A stretch of DNA of 64,000 nt from Microglena sp. YARC (Eukaryota; Chlorophyta; Chlorophyceae; Chlamydomonadales; Chlamydomonadaceae). Of the stretch, positions 47,684-52,402 are shown piece by piece. Position numbers and translations under genes: made by a program. Under the pieces are notes generated by a model. The model did not search any database and had not been told where the DNA came from. It was given only the letters and a program-made list of their open reading frames with translations. How positions within the stretch are numbered: position 1 is the first letter of the stretch; the number at the start of each line of letters is the position of its first letter. Location: positions 130,721,262 through 130,785,261 of the forward strand of contig CM039462.1 in the NCBI GenBank assembly GCA_022414725.1, written 5' to 3'.

Positions 47684-48863
47684 CAACCAACCAACCAACT
47701 TCATAATCAACGAACCAGCTAACCTATATATCTAACTAGCTAACCAGCCAACAAAGTAACGAACTAATAAACCAACCAACCAAATAACACAAATTTAACA
47801 ATTTGGTCGGTTGGTTAATTAGTTCGTTACTTCGTTATTTTATAAAATTTATTCTATAAATGTCATCAAACTAATCCACAAGAGAGCAAAGCACAAAACA
47901 AAACAATCGTTACATTACAAGGGTTCAACTAGGGCTGTCAAGATCGTACTGTTTTTATGATGTATCGTACAATTGCGATATCGTGTTACCCCCAGCCGAA
48001 CTATAAAGGGGTGGCGTTGTGCTGCACACTACAAAATCTGATGGGCTACTCAACTTTTCTGAAATCAGGCTTGAGTAGCCCACCCAGCTACTCAACCTTG
48101 CCCAGAGAAATCTGAAATAAAAAACACTGATCGTGTACCACTTTACTTTGAAAGTCAGCATGACACCAAGGGGATATTACACGTTATAGTTTTTCAACAT
48201 CGATGCAGAATGATTCAGGTCAGATGAACCAAGATTGAAGAAGATGGGGAAACACAGTAAGATAGATAGTGGAATGAGGAGCCCCTTGTACGTGAGCAAG
48301 GGAGGGAGGCAACATGCCTGTCGCCAGTGACCTAGAGCGTGTCATTAAGGCCGCTGCCATCTTCATTCCCATCATGGCATGGGGCAAGAAGCAAACCAAT
48401 CATTGCATTGCACAACACAACACACTGACCCAAACAAAAACCCTTGTGTCGCGTGTAGGGAGTGGAGTGAGGACTCCTGTACATTAGGGAAGGAGGGAGG
48501 CACCATACCTGTCGCTAGTGATATAGAGTGCATCATTAAGGCGGCTACCATCTTCATCCCCATGGGGCTAAAGCAAAACAATCATTGAATTGCACAACAC
48601 AACACACTGACTCAAGCCAACTTGTGTGTGTCGTGAGTAGGGAGTGGAGTGAGGAGCCCCTGTACGTGAGGGAGGGAGGCACCATGCCTGTCGCCAGTGA
48701 CCTAGAGCGTGTCATTAAGGCCCCAGCCATCTTCATACCCATGGGTCAAGCCAGCGACTCCCCACACCTGGCCAACGAGCGCATGCGCAGGACCAACTTG
48801 TTTAAGGGAAAGAATGTGATCAAGGAGTTCTTGAAAGAAGCAATGGCATGTCCGGATAAGTGA
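27109..48863 (+). CDS. DUG2: WD40 propeller-M20 metallopeptidase, Dug2-like (13 visible exons)
   Basis: Joined exons give about 1,000 residues: seven WD40 blades (exons 1-5), a short acidic linker (exon 6) and an M20-family di-zinc peptidase (exons 7-13). Yeast Dug2 has the same order and, with a glutamine-amidotransferase partner, degrades glutathione in the cytosol; substrate here is inferred from architecture only. Metal and catalytic residues are intact: HYD (codons 35850 and 35856), GTSDNK (35946), EGEEE (38030-38044), IHSGND (39898) and PHLANE (48765). No signal peptide or membrane segment is seen. The start codon and any first exon lie upstream of 27109 and were not found. Exons were chained by splice-phase agreement; exon 10 needs one missing base or a shifted acceptor. 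Introns total about 19 kb and hold decayed partial copies of nearly every exon, so alternative splicing or mis-annotation of exons is a real risk. Confidence 0.85.
27222..27297 (+). other. tRNA-like sequence, possibly SINE-derived
   Basis: A D-arm-like TGGTGTAGTGGTACACCA is followed 30 bases later by GGGGGTTCGATTCCCCC, a canonical T-arm/B-box, and TACGGTCGCCC. The matching 5' acceptor strand and a clear anticodon arm are not found, so this is not an intact tRNA gene. It may be a relic of a tRNA-derived element inside intron 1. Confidence 0.4.
27690..28210. mobile_element. inverted-repeat element with GCGTCGC...GGCTCCGCC arms
   Basis: Left arm 27708-27905 and right arm 27985-28208 are reverse complements over about 200 bp, each holding GCGTCGCAAGCGACG-type ends, CAGTTGGCTGACGTGTCAGG and GGGGGCTCC...GGGGGGGCTCCGCC. 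Arms are separated by about 80 bp. Partial copies of the left arm follow at 28335-28440 and 28545-28700. Confidence 0.7.
28335..28720 (+). repeat. two partial copies of the GGCTCCGCC inverted-repeat arm
   Basis: 28335-28440 carries the GCGTCGCTTGC...GACAGTTG part; 28545-28700 carries GACCGTTGGCTGACGTGTCA through GGGGCTCTCGCCCC, with GAGGGCGCTCCGCCAAAAAA present twice in a row. Confidence 0.6.
28440..29000. repeat. CCTAAAACA / CCTAACCCA repeat
   Basis: Long run of CACCTAAAACACCTAAAACT-like units within intron 1. The units resemble scrambled telomere repeat (CCTAAAC, CCTAACC). No coding frame. Confidence 0.85.
29042..29264 (+). mobile_element. introner-like element 1 in intron 1
   Basis: Begins GTAGCAGGAAGCTGGTCAGC right after an exon-1-like end (GCTCTACCAAG) and finishes GCTGACCAGCTTCGCCCTAC, so the two ends are inverted repeats of about 24 bp with 3-4 mismatches. 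The left end supplies the GT of a donor. The interior is GTGT and CCTAAACC repeats. Ends are related to those at 31620 and 35150 (GAAG.T.G.C..CACTT). Confidence 0.65.
29330..30474 (+). repeat. DUG2: ten upstream tandem copies of the start of exon 2
   Basis: Each copy has a pyrimidine tract, CCTCCATCAAG acceptor, GCCTGGTCCATCCAAAGCAA and CACCCTGCTGTCCACCGTGG, then CCAAACCAAACC spacer. Copies start near 29349, 29455, 29590, 29684, 29794, 29919, 30023, 30141, 30255 and 30363; the eleventh, at 30475, is exon 2 itself. Several copies have no GT after the coding part, so they could not be spliced as complete internal exons. Confidence 0.85.
30475..30853 (+). CDS. DUG2: exon 2: WD40 blades 1 (end) to 3
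   Basis: Acceptor CTCCATCAAG, donor GTAAGT at 30854. Encodes A-W-S-I-Q-S at the start, then strands ending K-V-R-V-W-D and T-V-K-V-F-S. Ends in phase 1. It is the last and only long member of the eleven-copy array before it. Confidence 0.85.
30948..31100 (+). mobile_element. dispersed repeat D, copy 2
   Basis: GTTACAGTCCAGGGGTAGGC through CCGACGGGGGCCCTGAG and GCTACAATGATAGTTTAATT closely matches 38549-38700 in the same orientation and 26935-27070 in the opposite one. Lies in intron 2. Confidence 0.75.
31080..31540 (+). repeat. four-copy ~120-bp tandem repeat in intron 2
   Basis: Unit: TTAATTCTACAATTCTACAA, TGTAATTCTAAC, CAGCCACCTCCTCTACCCCT, CCAGCCCACCAGCC, CATCACCACGCC and TTCGCTCCTCAACCCTGGTC. 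The last copy runs directly into the acceptor of exon 3. Confidence 0.8.
31548..31619 (+). CDS. DUG2: exon 3: WD40 linker to blade 4
   Basis: Acceptor TTACCCCAG, donor GTAGGG. Reads L-S-V-A-F-D-N-S-P and ends G-E-L-K-G-H-A-G, the start of blade 4. Phase agrees with exons 2 and 4. The exonic GGCCACGCAG before the donor is repeated just before exon 4. Confidence 0.8.
31620..31995 (+). mobile_element. intron 3: introner-like, with inverted copy of exon 4 start and telomere-like repeats
   Basis: Begins GTAGGGTAGGGGGAAGTTAG and ends with CTAACTTCCCCCCATCGG plus CCACGCAG, giving inverted repeats at both ends. It is flanked by direct repeats GGCCACGCAG (31610-31619 and 31986-31995). Segment 31658-31793 is the reverse complement of 31954-32089, which spans the intron end and the first ~95 bp of exon 4. 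Segment 31805-31945 is CCCTAAACC-type telomere-like repeat. Confidence 0.75.
31996..32280 (+). CDS. DUG2: exon 4: WD40 blades 4 to 6 (start)
   Basis: Acceptor GCCACGCAG, donor GTGCGC. Contains [22 protein letters not shown] and T-G-H-K-D-D-V-I, the clearest WD40 (GH...WD) signatures in the window. Its first ~95 bp exist as an inverted copy in intron 3. Confidence 0.9.
32303..32478. mobile_element. MITE-B copy 1, palindrome rich in ATCATATGAT
   Basis: From AGGGAATGGCAAT to ATGCCGGTCCCT, with ends inverted relative to each other, and interior ATCATATGATATCATATGAT followed by GCCGGCAGTCTGACTAGGCT. A second copy in opposite orientation lies at 50754-50909. Sits in intron 4. Confidence 0.75.
32604..32913 (+). 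CDS. DUG2: exon 5: WD40 blades 6 and 7
   Basis: Acceptor CCCAGCAG, donor GTACGT. After a variable A-E-K-S-H-H-S-R region it reads [15 protein letters not shown] and later [10 protein letters not shown], closing the seventh blade with exon 6. Exonic CAG/GTGCA at its start resembles the donor region of exon 4 (GCAG/GTGCG). Confidence 0.85.
32975..33420 (+). repeat. DUG2: three partial tandem copies of the exon 5 3' end
   Basis: Copies end at about 33110, 33222 and 33417, each with GGTGGCAGTGGG...GATGGAGAGATCCGCATGTG (or a variant) directly before a GTA donor (GTAGGG, GTAAGT, GTAAGT). The first and third also carry the GGCCCAGGGCTGAGGAC...CCAGTCCGGTGGCAACTGCT part. All lack the first half of the exon. 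Confidence 0.85.
33550..34762 (+). repeat. DUG2: ~12 tandem copies of the exon 6 acceptor and start
   Basis: Unit: TGCGTACTGTTGTCTCCTTT, CGTGCTGCAG acceptor, GCACACAGAGGGCATGTACC, then AAGCCAACGCCACATGCCCA. Copies at 33862, 33955, 34048 and 34141 are 93 bp apart and nearly identical, so one frame stays open for 163 codons; later copies vary from 75 to 105 bp. The final member at 34763 is exon 6. Confidence 0.9.
34763..34937 (+). CDS. DUG2: exon 6: linker between propeller and peptidase
   Basis: Acceptor CTGCTGCAG, donor GTAGGG. Completes W of blade 7 (W-H-T-E-D-V-H) and continues into an acidic, probably helical stretch with [17 protein letters not shown], ending H-H-D-G-A-G-S-Q. Its last 45 bp or so are copied at 35095-35148. 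Confidence 0.8.
34938..35459 (+). mobile_element. intron 6: exon 6 end copy plus introner-like element
   Basis: 35063-35148 repeats the end of exon 6 with a donor (TCTCAG/GTAGGG). From there GAGAAGTTAGCCCCCACTT is matched in inverted orientation by AAGTGCGGGCTAACCTCCAC near 35296-35315, enclosing CCTAAACC repeats and a poly-C run (35269-35286). TGGCTCTCAG occurs before the donor (34928) and before both acceptor-like sites (35332 and 35459). 35333-35380 is a decayed copy of the exon 7 start. Confidence 0.7.
35460..36051 (+). CDS. DUG2: exon 7: N-terminal part of M20 peptidase domain
   Basis: Longest exon. After E-H-D-T-W-L-E-L-A it reads into the M20 fold: I-K-T-V-S near 35670, then F-Y-A-H-Y-D-V-Q-P (His and Asp codons at 35850 and 35856) and [11 protein letters not shown] (Asp at 35946). 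These supply the first metal ligand, the catalytic Asp and the bridging Asp in this family. Ends with an acidic [13 protein letters not shown] tail and donor GTGAGC. Confidence 0.95.
36105..36495. repeat. (CCCT)n and (CCAT)n microsatellite in intron 7
   Basis: CCTCCCTCCCTCC at 36107-36137 and a long CCATCCATCCATC tract at 36245-36480 with a few interruptions. Frames through it on both strands are repeat products. Confidence 0.95.
36601..36787. mobile_element. hAT-type MITE, 187 bp, 8-bp target duplication
   Basis: Ends CAGGGTACTACT and (reverse complement) CAAGGTACTACT. The 8 bases GTCTGATG lie on both sides (36593-36600 and 36788-36795). The uninterrupted site GCTTGGTCTGATGAAGCTCC survives in the paralogous exon copy near 37650, which supports a clean insertion. 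Interior is rich in GCGC and TTTTTGCGCTTT; no coding frame. Confidence 0.85.
37391..37472 (+). repeat. dispersed repeat E ending AATCTGAAATAAAAAACACTG, copy 1
   Basis: CTGAAATCAGGGTTGAG then GCTACTCAACCTGG and GAAATCTGAAATAAAAAAAC match 48054-48129. The A-rich AATAAA-containing end suggests a retrosequence 3' tail. Confidence 0.6.
37956..38170 (+). CDS. DUG2: exon 8: M20 domain with catalytic Glu
   Basis: Acceptor CTCTCCCAG, donor GTGAGT. After a Gly/Ser-rich entry read in phase with exon 7, it gives [17 protein letters not shown] (general base Glu and metal Glu at 38036-38041), then [10 protein letters not shown] and C-L-T-Y-G-M. A second copy of its last 100 bp follows at once. Confidence 0.9.
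38237..38340 (+). repeat. DUG2: second copy of the exon 8 3' part with donor
   Basis: About 95 percent identical to 38070-38170, open in the same frame and ending CATATGGCATG/GTGAGT. It lacks a convincing acceptor and the EGEEE segment. Use as an exon alternative to 38170 would require skipping within the copy. Confidence 0.8.
38370..39370. repeat. 18-bp minisatellite GTATGTACTTCTTGTGGT in intron 8
   Basis: Scattered units at 38380-38530, then about 36 units of 18 bp at 38725-39365 alternating GTATGTACTTCTTGTGGT with GTATGTCCTTCTTGTAGC. Because 18 is a multiple of 3, frames stay open on both strands for up to 300 codons. These are repeat products. Confidence 0.9.
38549..38700 (+). mobile_element. 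dispersed repeat D, copy 3
   Basis: GTTACAGTCCAGGGGTAGGC to GCTACAATGATACTTTAATT, same orientation as 30948-31100. It interrupts the minisatellite of intron 8. Confidence 0.75.
39395..39846 (+). repeat. DUG2: CCCAA repeats and a broken copy of the exon 9 start
   Basis: CCAACCCAACCCAA tracts at 39410-39625 and 39740-39830 surround a copy of exon 9 beginning at the acceptor GTCCTCTCAG (39646), CGTGGTATGATCAGCCTG, with a TAG about 36 bases in and loss of similarity after GACATCCACTCAGGCAAC. Confidence 0.85.
39847..39993 (+). CDS. DUG2: exon 9: M20 dimerisation-type segment
   Basis: Acceptor GTCCTCTCAG, donor GTGCGT. Reads [12 protein letters not shown], then [10 protein letters not shown] (His codon 39898), the conserved histidine of the M20 lid domain, and ends S-N-S-N-E-I-L. 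In-frame with exons 8 and 10 at phase 0 on the left. Confidence 0.9.
39994..40865 (+). repeat. DUG2: four downstream copies of the exon 9 3' end
   Basis: Copies of GAGCCGATGACGGACCTTGT through CAATGAGATCCTG with a GTG donor end near 40172, 40336, 40541 and 40855. Spacers are GGGGTGGGG/GTGTGT-rich. The copy ending 40336 has small deletions; the others keep the frame. Confidence 0.85.
41150..42601 (+). repeat. DUG2: six upstream copies of the exon 10 start
   Basis: Acceptor plus ATCCCAGGCTTCTACTCAGG at about 41156, 41492, 41618, 41875, 42189 and 42427, each followed by GGCCTCATCAACTTGGCTTA and GTCAAGCTTACTGCACACAT, then C-rich CCCCATCACCC DNA. Poly-C at 42283-42312 and (CAC)n at 42313-42350 lie between copies five and six. 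Copies differ by stops and single-base indels. Confidence 0.9.
42602..42890 (+). CDS. DUG2: exon 10: M20 lid domain and return to catalytic domain
   Basis: Reads P-G-F-Y-S-G-I, then [26 protein letters not shown], ending A-N-C-Y-R with donor GTGGGT. The acceptor (CACCAAG at 42601) leaves the entry one base short of phase relative to exon 9; earlier copies with ATTCCAGG or ATCCCAGG keep phase, so a base may be missing in this assembly or another entry is used. Confidence 0.85.
42891..43465 (+). repeat. DUG2: three copies of the exon 10 3' end with GTGGGT donors
   Basis: TCGGTGGTGGACATG...GGGGGATCCAAGGTCGGCCA and ACTGCTACAG/GTGGGT recur ending near 43100, 43281 and (short) 43455. Copies carry TGACCT where the exon has CGACCT, so they contain an in-frame stop. 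Spacers are GTGTGT repeats. Confidence 0.9.
43499..43890. repeat. (GAT)n/(GGT)n trinucleotide tract in intron 10
   Basis: Nearly pure ATGATG and GGTGGT for about 390 bp. Open in all frames on both strands as poly-Met/Val, Ile/Thr or Ser/Pro; not a gene. Confidence 0.97.
44010..44440 (+). repeat. DUG2: 90-bp tandem repeat, 4.7 near-identical copies
   Basis: Unit starts CCCTTGAGCCTACCTGGCTA and includes GGTTAGCATCCAATTCGTGC and CTAAACAGGACG; boundaries fall at 44011, 44101, 44191, 44281 and 44371. The GTTAGCATCC...AAACAGGACGCCCTTGAG part is homologous to the middle of exon 11 ([13 protein letters not shown]). Period 90 keeps the frame open over 135 codons. Copies look identical, so the expansion is recent or maintained. 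Confidence 0.9.
44441..44756 (+). repeat. DUG2: two decayed copies of exon 11
   Basis: GAATTCAGGTTTGGACCTGC at 44442 and GAATTCAGTTTTGGACCAAC at 44596, each followed by GTAGTGC...AAGACTG and GGTTAGCATCCGATTCGTGC CTAAA. The first has an in-frame stop at TAAATAG; the second has lost the AG/G acceptor context. Confidence 0.8.
44757..45025 (+). repeat. DUG2: 44-bp tandem repeat, 6 copies, each with a splice acceptor
   Basis: Unit GTGTGGACTACTCCCTCATG, TATCTTTCCTTTGAGTGAAT, TCAG. Every copy ends in the pyrimidine-rich CTTTCCTTTGWGTGAATTCAG that precedes exon 11, so the array offers a series of equivalent acceptors. Three more degenerate copies lead to the exon at 45156. Confidence 0.9.
45156..45260 (+). 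CDS. DUG2: exon 11: M20 domain strand pair
   Basis: Acceptor GTGTGAATTCAG, donor GTGAGT. Reads [24 protein letters not shown] and ends L-E-L-I-Q-C-F-R; arginine is split across the splice. Decayed copies lie on both sides. Confidence 0.9.
45261..45975 (+). repeat. DUG2: three copies of the exon 11 3' end, with long poly-G runs
   Basis: GAAGGTTAGCATCCGCTTTG through CATCCAGTGCTTCAGGTGAG at about 45385-45450, 45568-45630 and 45748-45812. Poly-G runs follow each (45319-45336, 45511-45521, 45687-45712, 45827-45876). The middle copy has lost a base (CTCATCAGTGC). Confidence 0.9.
45976..46994 (+). repeat. DUG2: intron 11: ~80-bp repeats, three exon 12 start copies, AT satellite
   Basis: 45985-46170 repeats CAACACCACACACAAACCCT. 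Copies of the exon 12 start (GAACCACGTGAACTCTG, TTTGCCAAGC, CAGTGGCAACAAC) lie at 46174, 46283 and 46871, each ending in CTTCACATAAAT or CTTCACATAGAT with a stop. Between them, 46345-46845 is an AT-rich satellite of about 75 bp, seven copies, containing ACTTGATATTTAAACATTGG. A short telomere-like CCCTAAACCCTAAA lies at 46253. Confidence 0.85.
46995..47129 (+). CDS. DUG2: exon 12: M20 domain, GNWWEAD segment
   Basis: Acceptor CAACACCAG, donor GTGCGG. Reads [15 protein letters not shown], then [13 protein letters not shown] and A-A-A-A-V-K-R with a split arginine codon. Only this fourth copy of the start continues into full coding sequence. Confidence 0.9.
47130..48245. repeat. intron 12: ACTAACT repeats and exon 12 donor echoes
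   Basis: GTCCAAAGGTGYGGCCTC or GTCCAAAGGTGCTCATC, resembling the exon 12 donor region, recurs at 47392, 47427 and 47505. (AACT)n runs 47575-47700. The stretch 47800-48050 is unique. Confidence 0.7.
48054..48129 (+). repeat. dispersed repeat E, copy 2
   Basis: TCTGAAATCAGGCTTGAGTA, GCTACTCAACCTTG, GAAATCTGAAATAAAAAACA, as at 37391-37472. Both copies are inside introns of the same gene and in the same orientation. Confidence 0.6.
48250..48640 (+). repeat. DUG2: two decayed copies of the exon 13 start
   Basis: 48270-48395 and 48455-48580 carry GGAGTGGAGTGAGGA (or variant), GGAGGGAGGCACCATRCCTG, TCGCCAGTGACCTAGAG and CATCTTCATYCCCAT. Both diverge after the I-P-M-G position and lack the PHLANE histidine. 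Confidence 0.85.
48641..48863 (+). CDS. DUG2: exon 13: M20 C-terminus and stop
   Basis: Acceptor CGTGAGTAG. Reads [20 protein letters not shown], then S-P-H-L-A-N-E-R-M with the last metal-binding His at 48765, and ends C-P-D-K with TGA at 48861-48863. The ending matches the usual close of M20 peptidases of this group. Confidence 0.95.
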
Positions 48864-49810
48864 AATCCCTGATGATGACTCATCCTTTCCACATCCTATC
48901 TTAGCAGCTTCTAGGCAGCTGCTTGAGCCAGCCACTGGGCTGTGACCAATCTGCTGAAGGAGAAAAATGTGATTAGGAAGTTATTGAAAGAGGCAATGGC
49001 ATGCCCGGATAAGTGAAATCCCTGGTGATGACTCATCATCTTGATGATGCAGGGCTTTCCTTTTCACCTTTTTTTAGCAGCTTCTAGGCAGCTGCTTGAG
49101 CCAGCCACTGGGCTGTGACCAACTTGTGTAAGGGGAAGAATCTGATGAGGATGTCCTTGAAATAGGCAATGGCATTCCCGGAGGAGTGAGATCTTGATCA
49201 TGATGAGGGCACTGTTTATTTGTTGAGCTACCCCTAGCAGCACCCGTAGCAGCTTCTGGGTAGCTGCTTGAGCCTGCCGCTGGGCTGTGACCAACCTGTG
49301 TAAGGGGAAGAATCTGATGAGGATGTTCTTGAAATAGGCAATGGCATGCCCGGATGAGTGAGATCTTGATGATGATGATGGTGATGATGATGATGATGAT
49401 GATGAGAGCACTTTTATTTTTTTGCTACCCTTAGCAGCACCCGAAGAAGCTTCTGGGCAGCTGCTTGAGCCTGCCGCTGGGCTGTGACCAACCTGTGTAA
49501 GGGGAAGAATCTGATGAGGATGTTCTTGAAATAGGCAATGACATGCCCGGATAAATGAGATCTTGATGATGATGGTGATGATGATGATGAGGGCACTGTT
49601 TATTTGTTGAGCTACCTGTAGCAGCTTCTAGGCAGCTGCTTGAGCCAGCCGTTGGTCAGGGGGCAACCTGTTTAAGGGGAAGAATTTGATGTGGAAGTTC
49701 TTGAAATAGGCAATGGCATGCCCGGATAAGTGACATCCCTGATGATGATGAGGGCACTGTTTCTTTCTTTGTGCTACCTGGAGCAGCTTCTAGGCAGCTC
49801 CTCGAGCCAG
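48864..49810 (+). repeat. DUG2: five tandem copies of exon 13 end fused to MITE-A ends
   Basis: Each ~175-bp unit joins a MITE-A end (AGCAGCTTCTAGGCAGCTGC, TTGAGCCAGCC, ACTGGGCTGTGACC) directly to the last ~75 bp of exon 13 (AACTTGTGTAAGGGGAAGAA through GGCATGCCCGGATAAGTGA), then GATGATGATG. MITE ends start near 48903, 49076, 49248, 49445, 49620 and 49783. Coding copies carry TAG in place of AAG (GAAATAGGC), so they are non-coding. Confidence 0.85.
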
Positions 49811-49929
49811 AAATAGTCCCCTTATGCATGGCAGCTTTGCCAGATATAGCATACCATCCAATTGTGTCATATTTTCACTTGTAGCTGTCAGTAAATCCTG
49901 ATCATTTGAAACACTGTCAGATGTGCCTC

Positions 49930-50080
49930 TTCATTGGTTTCTCATTTGAGTGTATTGTTCCTGTGTGTGTTTTGCTCATATGAGCGTATTTCTCCTATGT
50001 GTGTATTGCTCAAATGAGTGTATTGCTCCTATGTGTGTATTGCTCATATGAGTGCATTGCTCATATGAGTGTATTTTACA
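49930..50080. repeat. TTGCTCATATGAGTGTA repeat
   Basis: TATTGCTCMTATGAGTGTAT-like units repeated about six times; each contains the palindrome CTCATATGAG. Confidence 0.8.
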
Positions 50081-50086
50081 GCCCAG

Positions 50087-50185
50087 GCTCACCAATCATC
50101 ATCATATCCAACCATTATCATCATCATCATCATCATCAACAACCATTATCATCAACGTCACCATTACCAATCATCATCATCATCA

Positions 50186-50222
<37 letters not shown>

Positions 50223-50267
50223 CCATCACCAACCATGATGATCATCATCATCATCGTCACCATCACC

Positions 50268-50355
<88 letters not shown>

Positions 50356-50397
50356 TCACCAACCATTATCATCATCATCATCATCGTCACCATCACC

Positions 50398-50472
<75 letters not shown>

Positions 50473-50499
50473 TCATCATCCATCATCGCACCATCACCA

Positions 50500-50566
<67 letters not shown>

Positions 50567-50575
50567 TCACCAACA
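50087..50575. repeat. (ATC)n trinucleotide tract
   Basis: CATCATCAT runs broken by CCAACCATTATC and GTCACCATCACCAAT segments. Large open frames are homopolymeric (poly-His, poly-Ser, poly-Ile). Confidence 0.97.
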
Positions 50576-50753
50576 AGGGACATCAACCATTTGTAAAGGC
50601 GTCCCGTGCCAACAGTTATCTCGGTGGAAATCCCTTGATATACAAAATAGTTGTATGATGCATGCGGCCACCTCCTAACTACTTCCCGCTGCGGTGCTGC
50701 TGCCCCGTGCCAGCATGTATCTGGGTGGAAATCCCTCGATATGCAAATATATA

Positions 50754-50909
50754 TAGGGACCGGCAAATCATATGATACTGACCAAAGGTGAGAATGATAT
50801 ATATATCATAAAAATTGCATCATATGATATTGTATGTAAATGGTAACTTTAGCCTAGTCAGACTGCCGGCATCATATGATATCATATGATATCATGTTGC
50901 CGTTCCCTA
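50754..50909. mobile_element. MITE-B copy 2 (inverted relative to copy 1)
   Basis: Starts AGGGACCGGCAAATCATATG and ends ATCATGTTGCCGTTCCCT, between TATAT on both sides, consistent with a TA-type target. Interior AGCCTAGTCAGACTGCCGGC is the reverse complement of copy 1 at 32303-32478. Confidence 0.75.
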
Positions 50910-50984
50910 TATATATATATGATACATGCGGCCACCTCCTAACTACTTTCCGCTGCGGCACTGCTGCTTCCTGTTCATCCAGAG

Positions 50985-51185
50985 GTTTTCGTTTCAGCGA
51001 CGAGCAGCAGCTTCTAGGTAGCTCCTCTTCCTGCCTACCTGGTGTTCAGCCTAACCCAAAGCGGGCTAGTGCACCTGGAAGCCAGCATAATCGCTTTTCT
51101 AGCACTGCTGGAATTTGTGGGCTTAGCCCAATGGCTGGCTCAGGGAGCTACCTAGAAGCTGCTGCTGGTAGCTGAAAAGAAGAAC
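50985..51185. mobile_element. MITE-A copy 2
   Basis: TTTTCGTTTCAGC...GAGCAGCAGCTTCTAGGTAG left end and GGGAGCTACCTAGAAGCTGC, TGGTAGCTGAAAAGAAG right end. About 200 bp. Confidence 0.75.
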
Positions 51186-51214
51186 CCTGAGTTCTTAGGT
51201 TCATTTTTTATCAG

Positions 51215-51465
51215 GTGTTGATTGAAGGTGCTACACCGTACTGACATGAAAATTTGACGTTTTTCTTCGGTGACAATGCGAAATGAGCACCCCTCGAACC
51301 CAGGACAGACCAATCTGCGGGACAGTTTCGCCCAATCTTGAGCACTGTGCGACCCGGGTTCTACCTTGCGGAACCCCATTTCGACCCCATTGCGTCGCCA
51401 AATTTTAGAAACGTTAAATTTTGCTGTCACTACGGTAATAGTACTACGGTATGTAGCACCTTGAA
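51215..51465. mobile_element. inverted-repeat element with GGTGCTACACCGTA ends
   Basis: GAAGGTGCTACACCGTACTG...AAATTTGACG at the left is matched by CGTTAAATTTTGCTGTCACT...TACGGTATGTAGCACCTTGA at the right in inverted orientation (about 45 bp, a few mismatches). No coding capacity. Confidence 0.6.
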
Positions 51466-51577
51466 TATTTTTTGGTGCCACTTGGCACTAATGCTACGAG
51501 TAGCACCCGTGCTTAATTACGTTCCACCGGGTTTTGAGGGTGCTACTTTTATGGTTGCTTTGCTACGACGGCCTGCA

Positions 51578-51692
51578 CCCTGTTCAGGTTGTTAAACAGG
51601 TGTTCAGGGTGTTAAACATGTCTGTTCATGTACATTATTGGTTAAACATGTAGTTGTTGAACACCTGTTCAACAACCTGAACAGGTGCAGGC
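51578..51692. repeat. long hairpin, TGTTCAGGTTGTTAAACAGG arms
   Basis: CCTGTTCAGGTTGTTAAACA then GGTGTTCA is followed, across a ~25-base centre, by TTGTTGAACACCTGTTCAAC and AACCTGAACAGG. Flanking GCTACGACGGCCTGCACC and TGCAGGCTGCCGTAG extend the pairing. Confidence 0.75.
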
Positions 51693-52034
51693 TGCCGTAG
51701 GGTTGAGGGGCAAAGAAGCTGCTAGTAGCACCCCCAAGGCCACTAGGAGCACCATGGTGCTACGTTAGAGTAAGACACTTGTTCCTTTCATAAGAAGAGA
51801 AGTATTTTTTAGCTTGCCAAGGTTTCAGTTCACGCGCACTGCCCTGTCCCTTGCCACATCTTGCACCGAGGAAAGTTCTCAGCCTCTTTCAAGGCGGCAG
51901 GTCGGCATTCGTGTACCTAACAAAGGGTTTGAACCCCCTGACATGCCAGTCAAAGCTGGCACTACTGTCCCAACCAAGCCTGAGCTCTGATCTGTCCCTT
52001 AACTATGATTGCCACATCTTGTGGCGTCCATAGT

Positions 52035-52215
52035 TTTTTGTTTTCAGCTATCAGCAGCAGCAGTTCCCCTAGCTTGCTACCCAGCCAAACCCATAGTAGC
52101 GTAGTGCATATGGAAGCTGACATAATCACCTTACCAGTGATGCTGAAAGCTTGTGGCTTAGCCCAGTGGACGGATCAGGGAGCTGCCTAGAAGCTGCTGC
52201 GGGGAGCTTGAAAAT
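52035..52215. mobile_element. MITE-A copy 3
   Basis: TTTTGTTTTCAGCTATCAGC left end, GGGAGCTGCCTAGAAGCTGC, TGCGGGGAGCTTGAAAA right end, with interior CTTGCTACCCAGCCAAACC as in copy 1. Confidence 0.75.
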
Positions 52216-52402
52216 ATGCCATGGTGGTGTCTTCTACCAAACTTGAGCTTGGTGACTTGGCTCCTTGAACTTGAACTTGGTTACATGGACCCAGTATCTT
52301 GAATATTTAAGGAGAATTAAATAATGGTGACAAGGTAGAAGTCTTGCAGGCTGATGTCTTTGTAGTTTGTTAATATATAGATAAGTCGGAGATAAGTATA
52401 CA

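Noticed and set aside
50052..50678. Poly-His and poly-Ser frames
   Set aside because: Product of (ATC)n; no start context or neighbouring exon.
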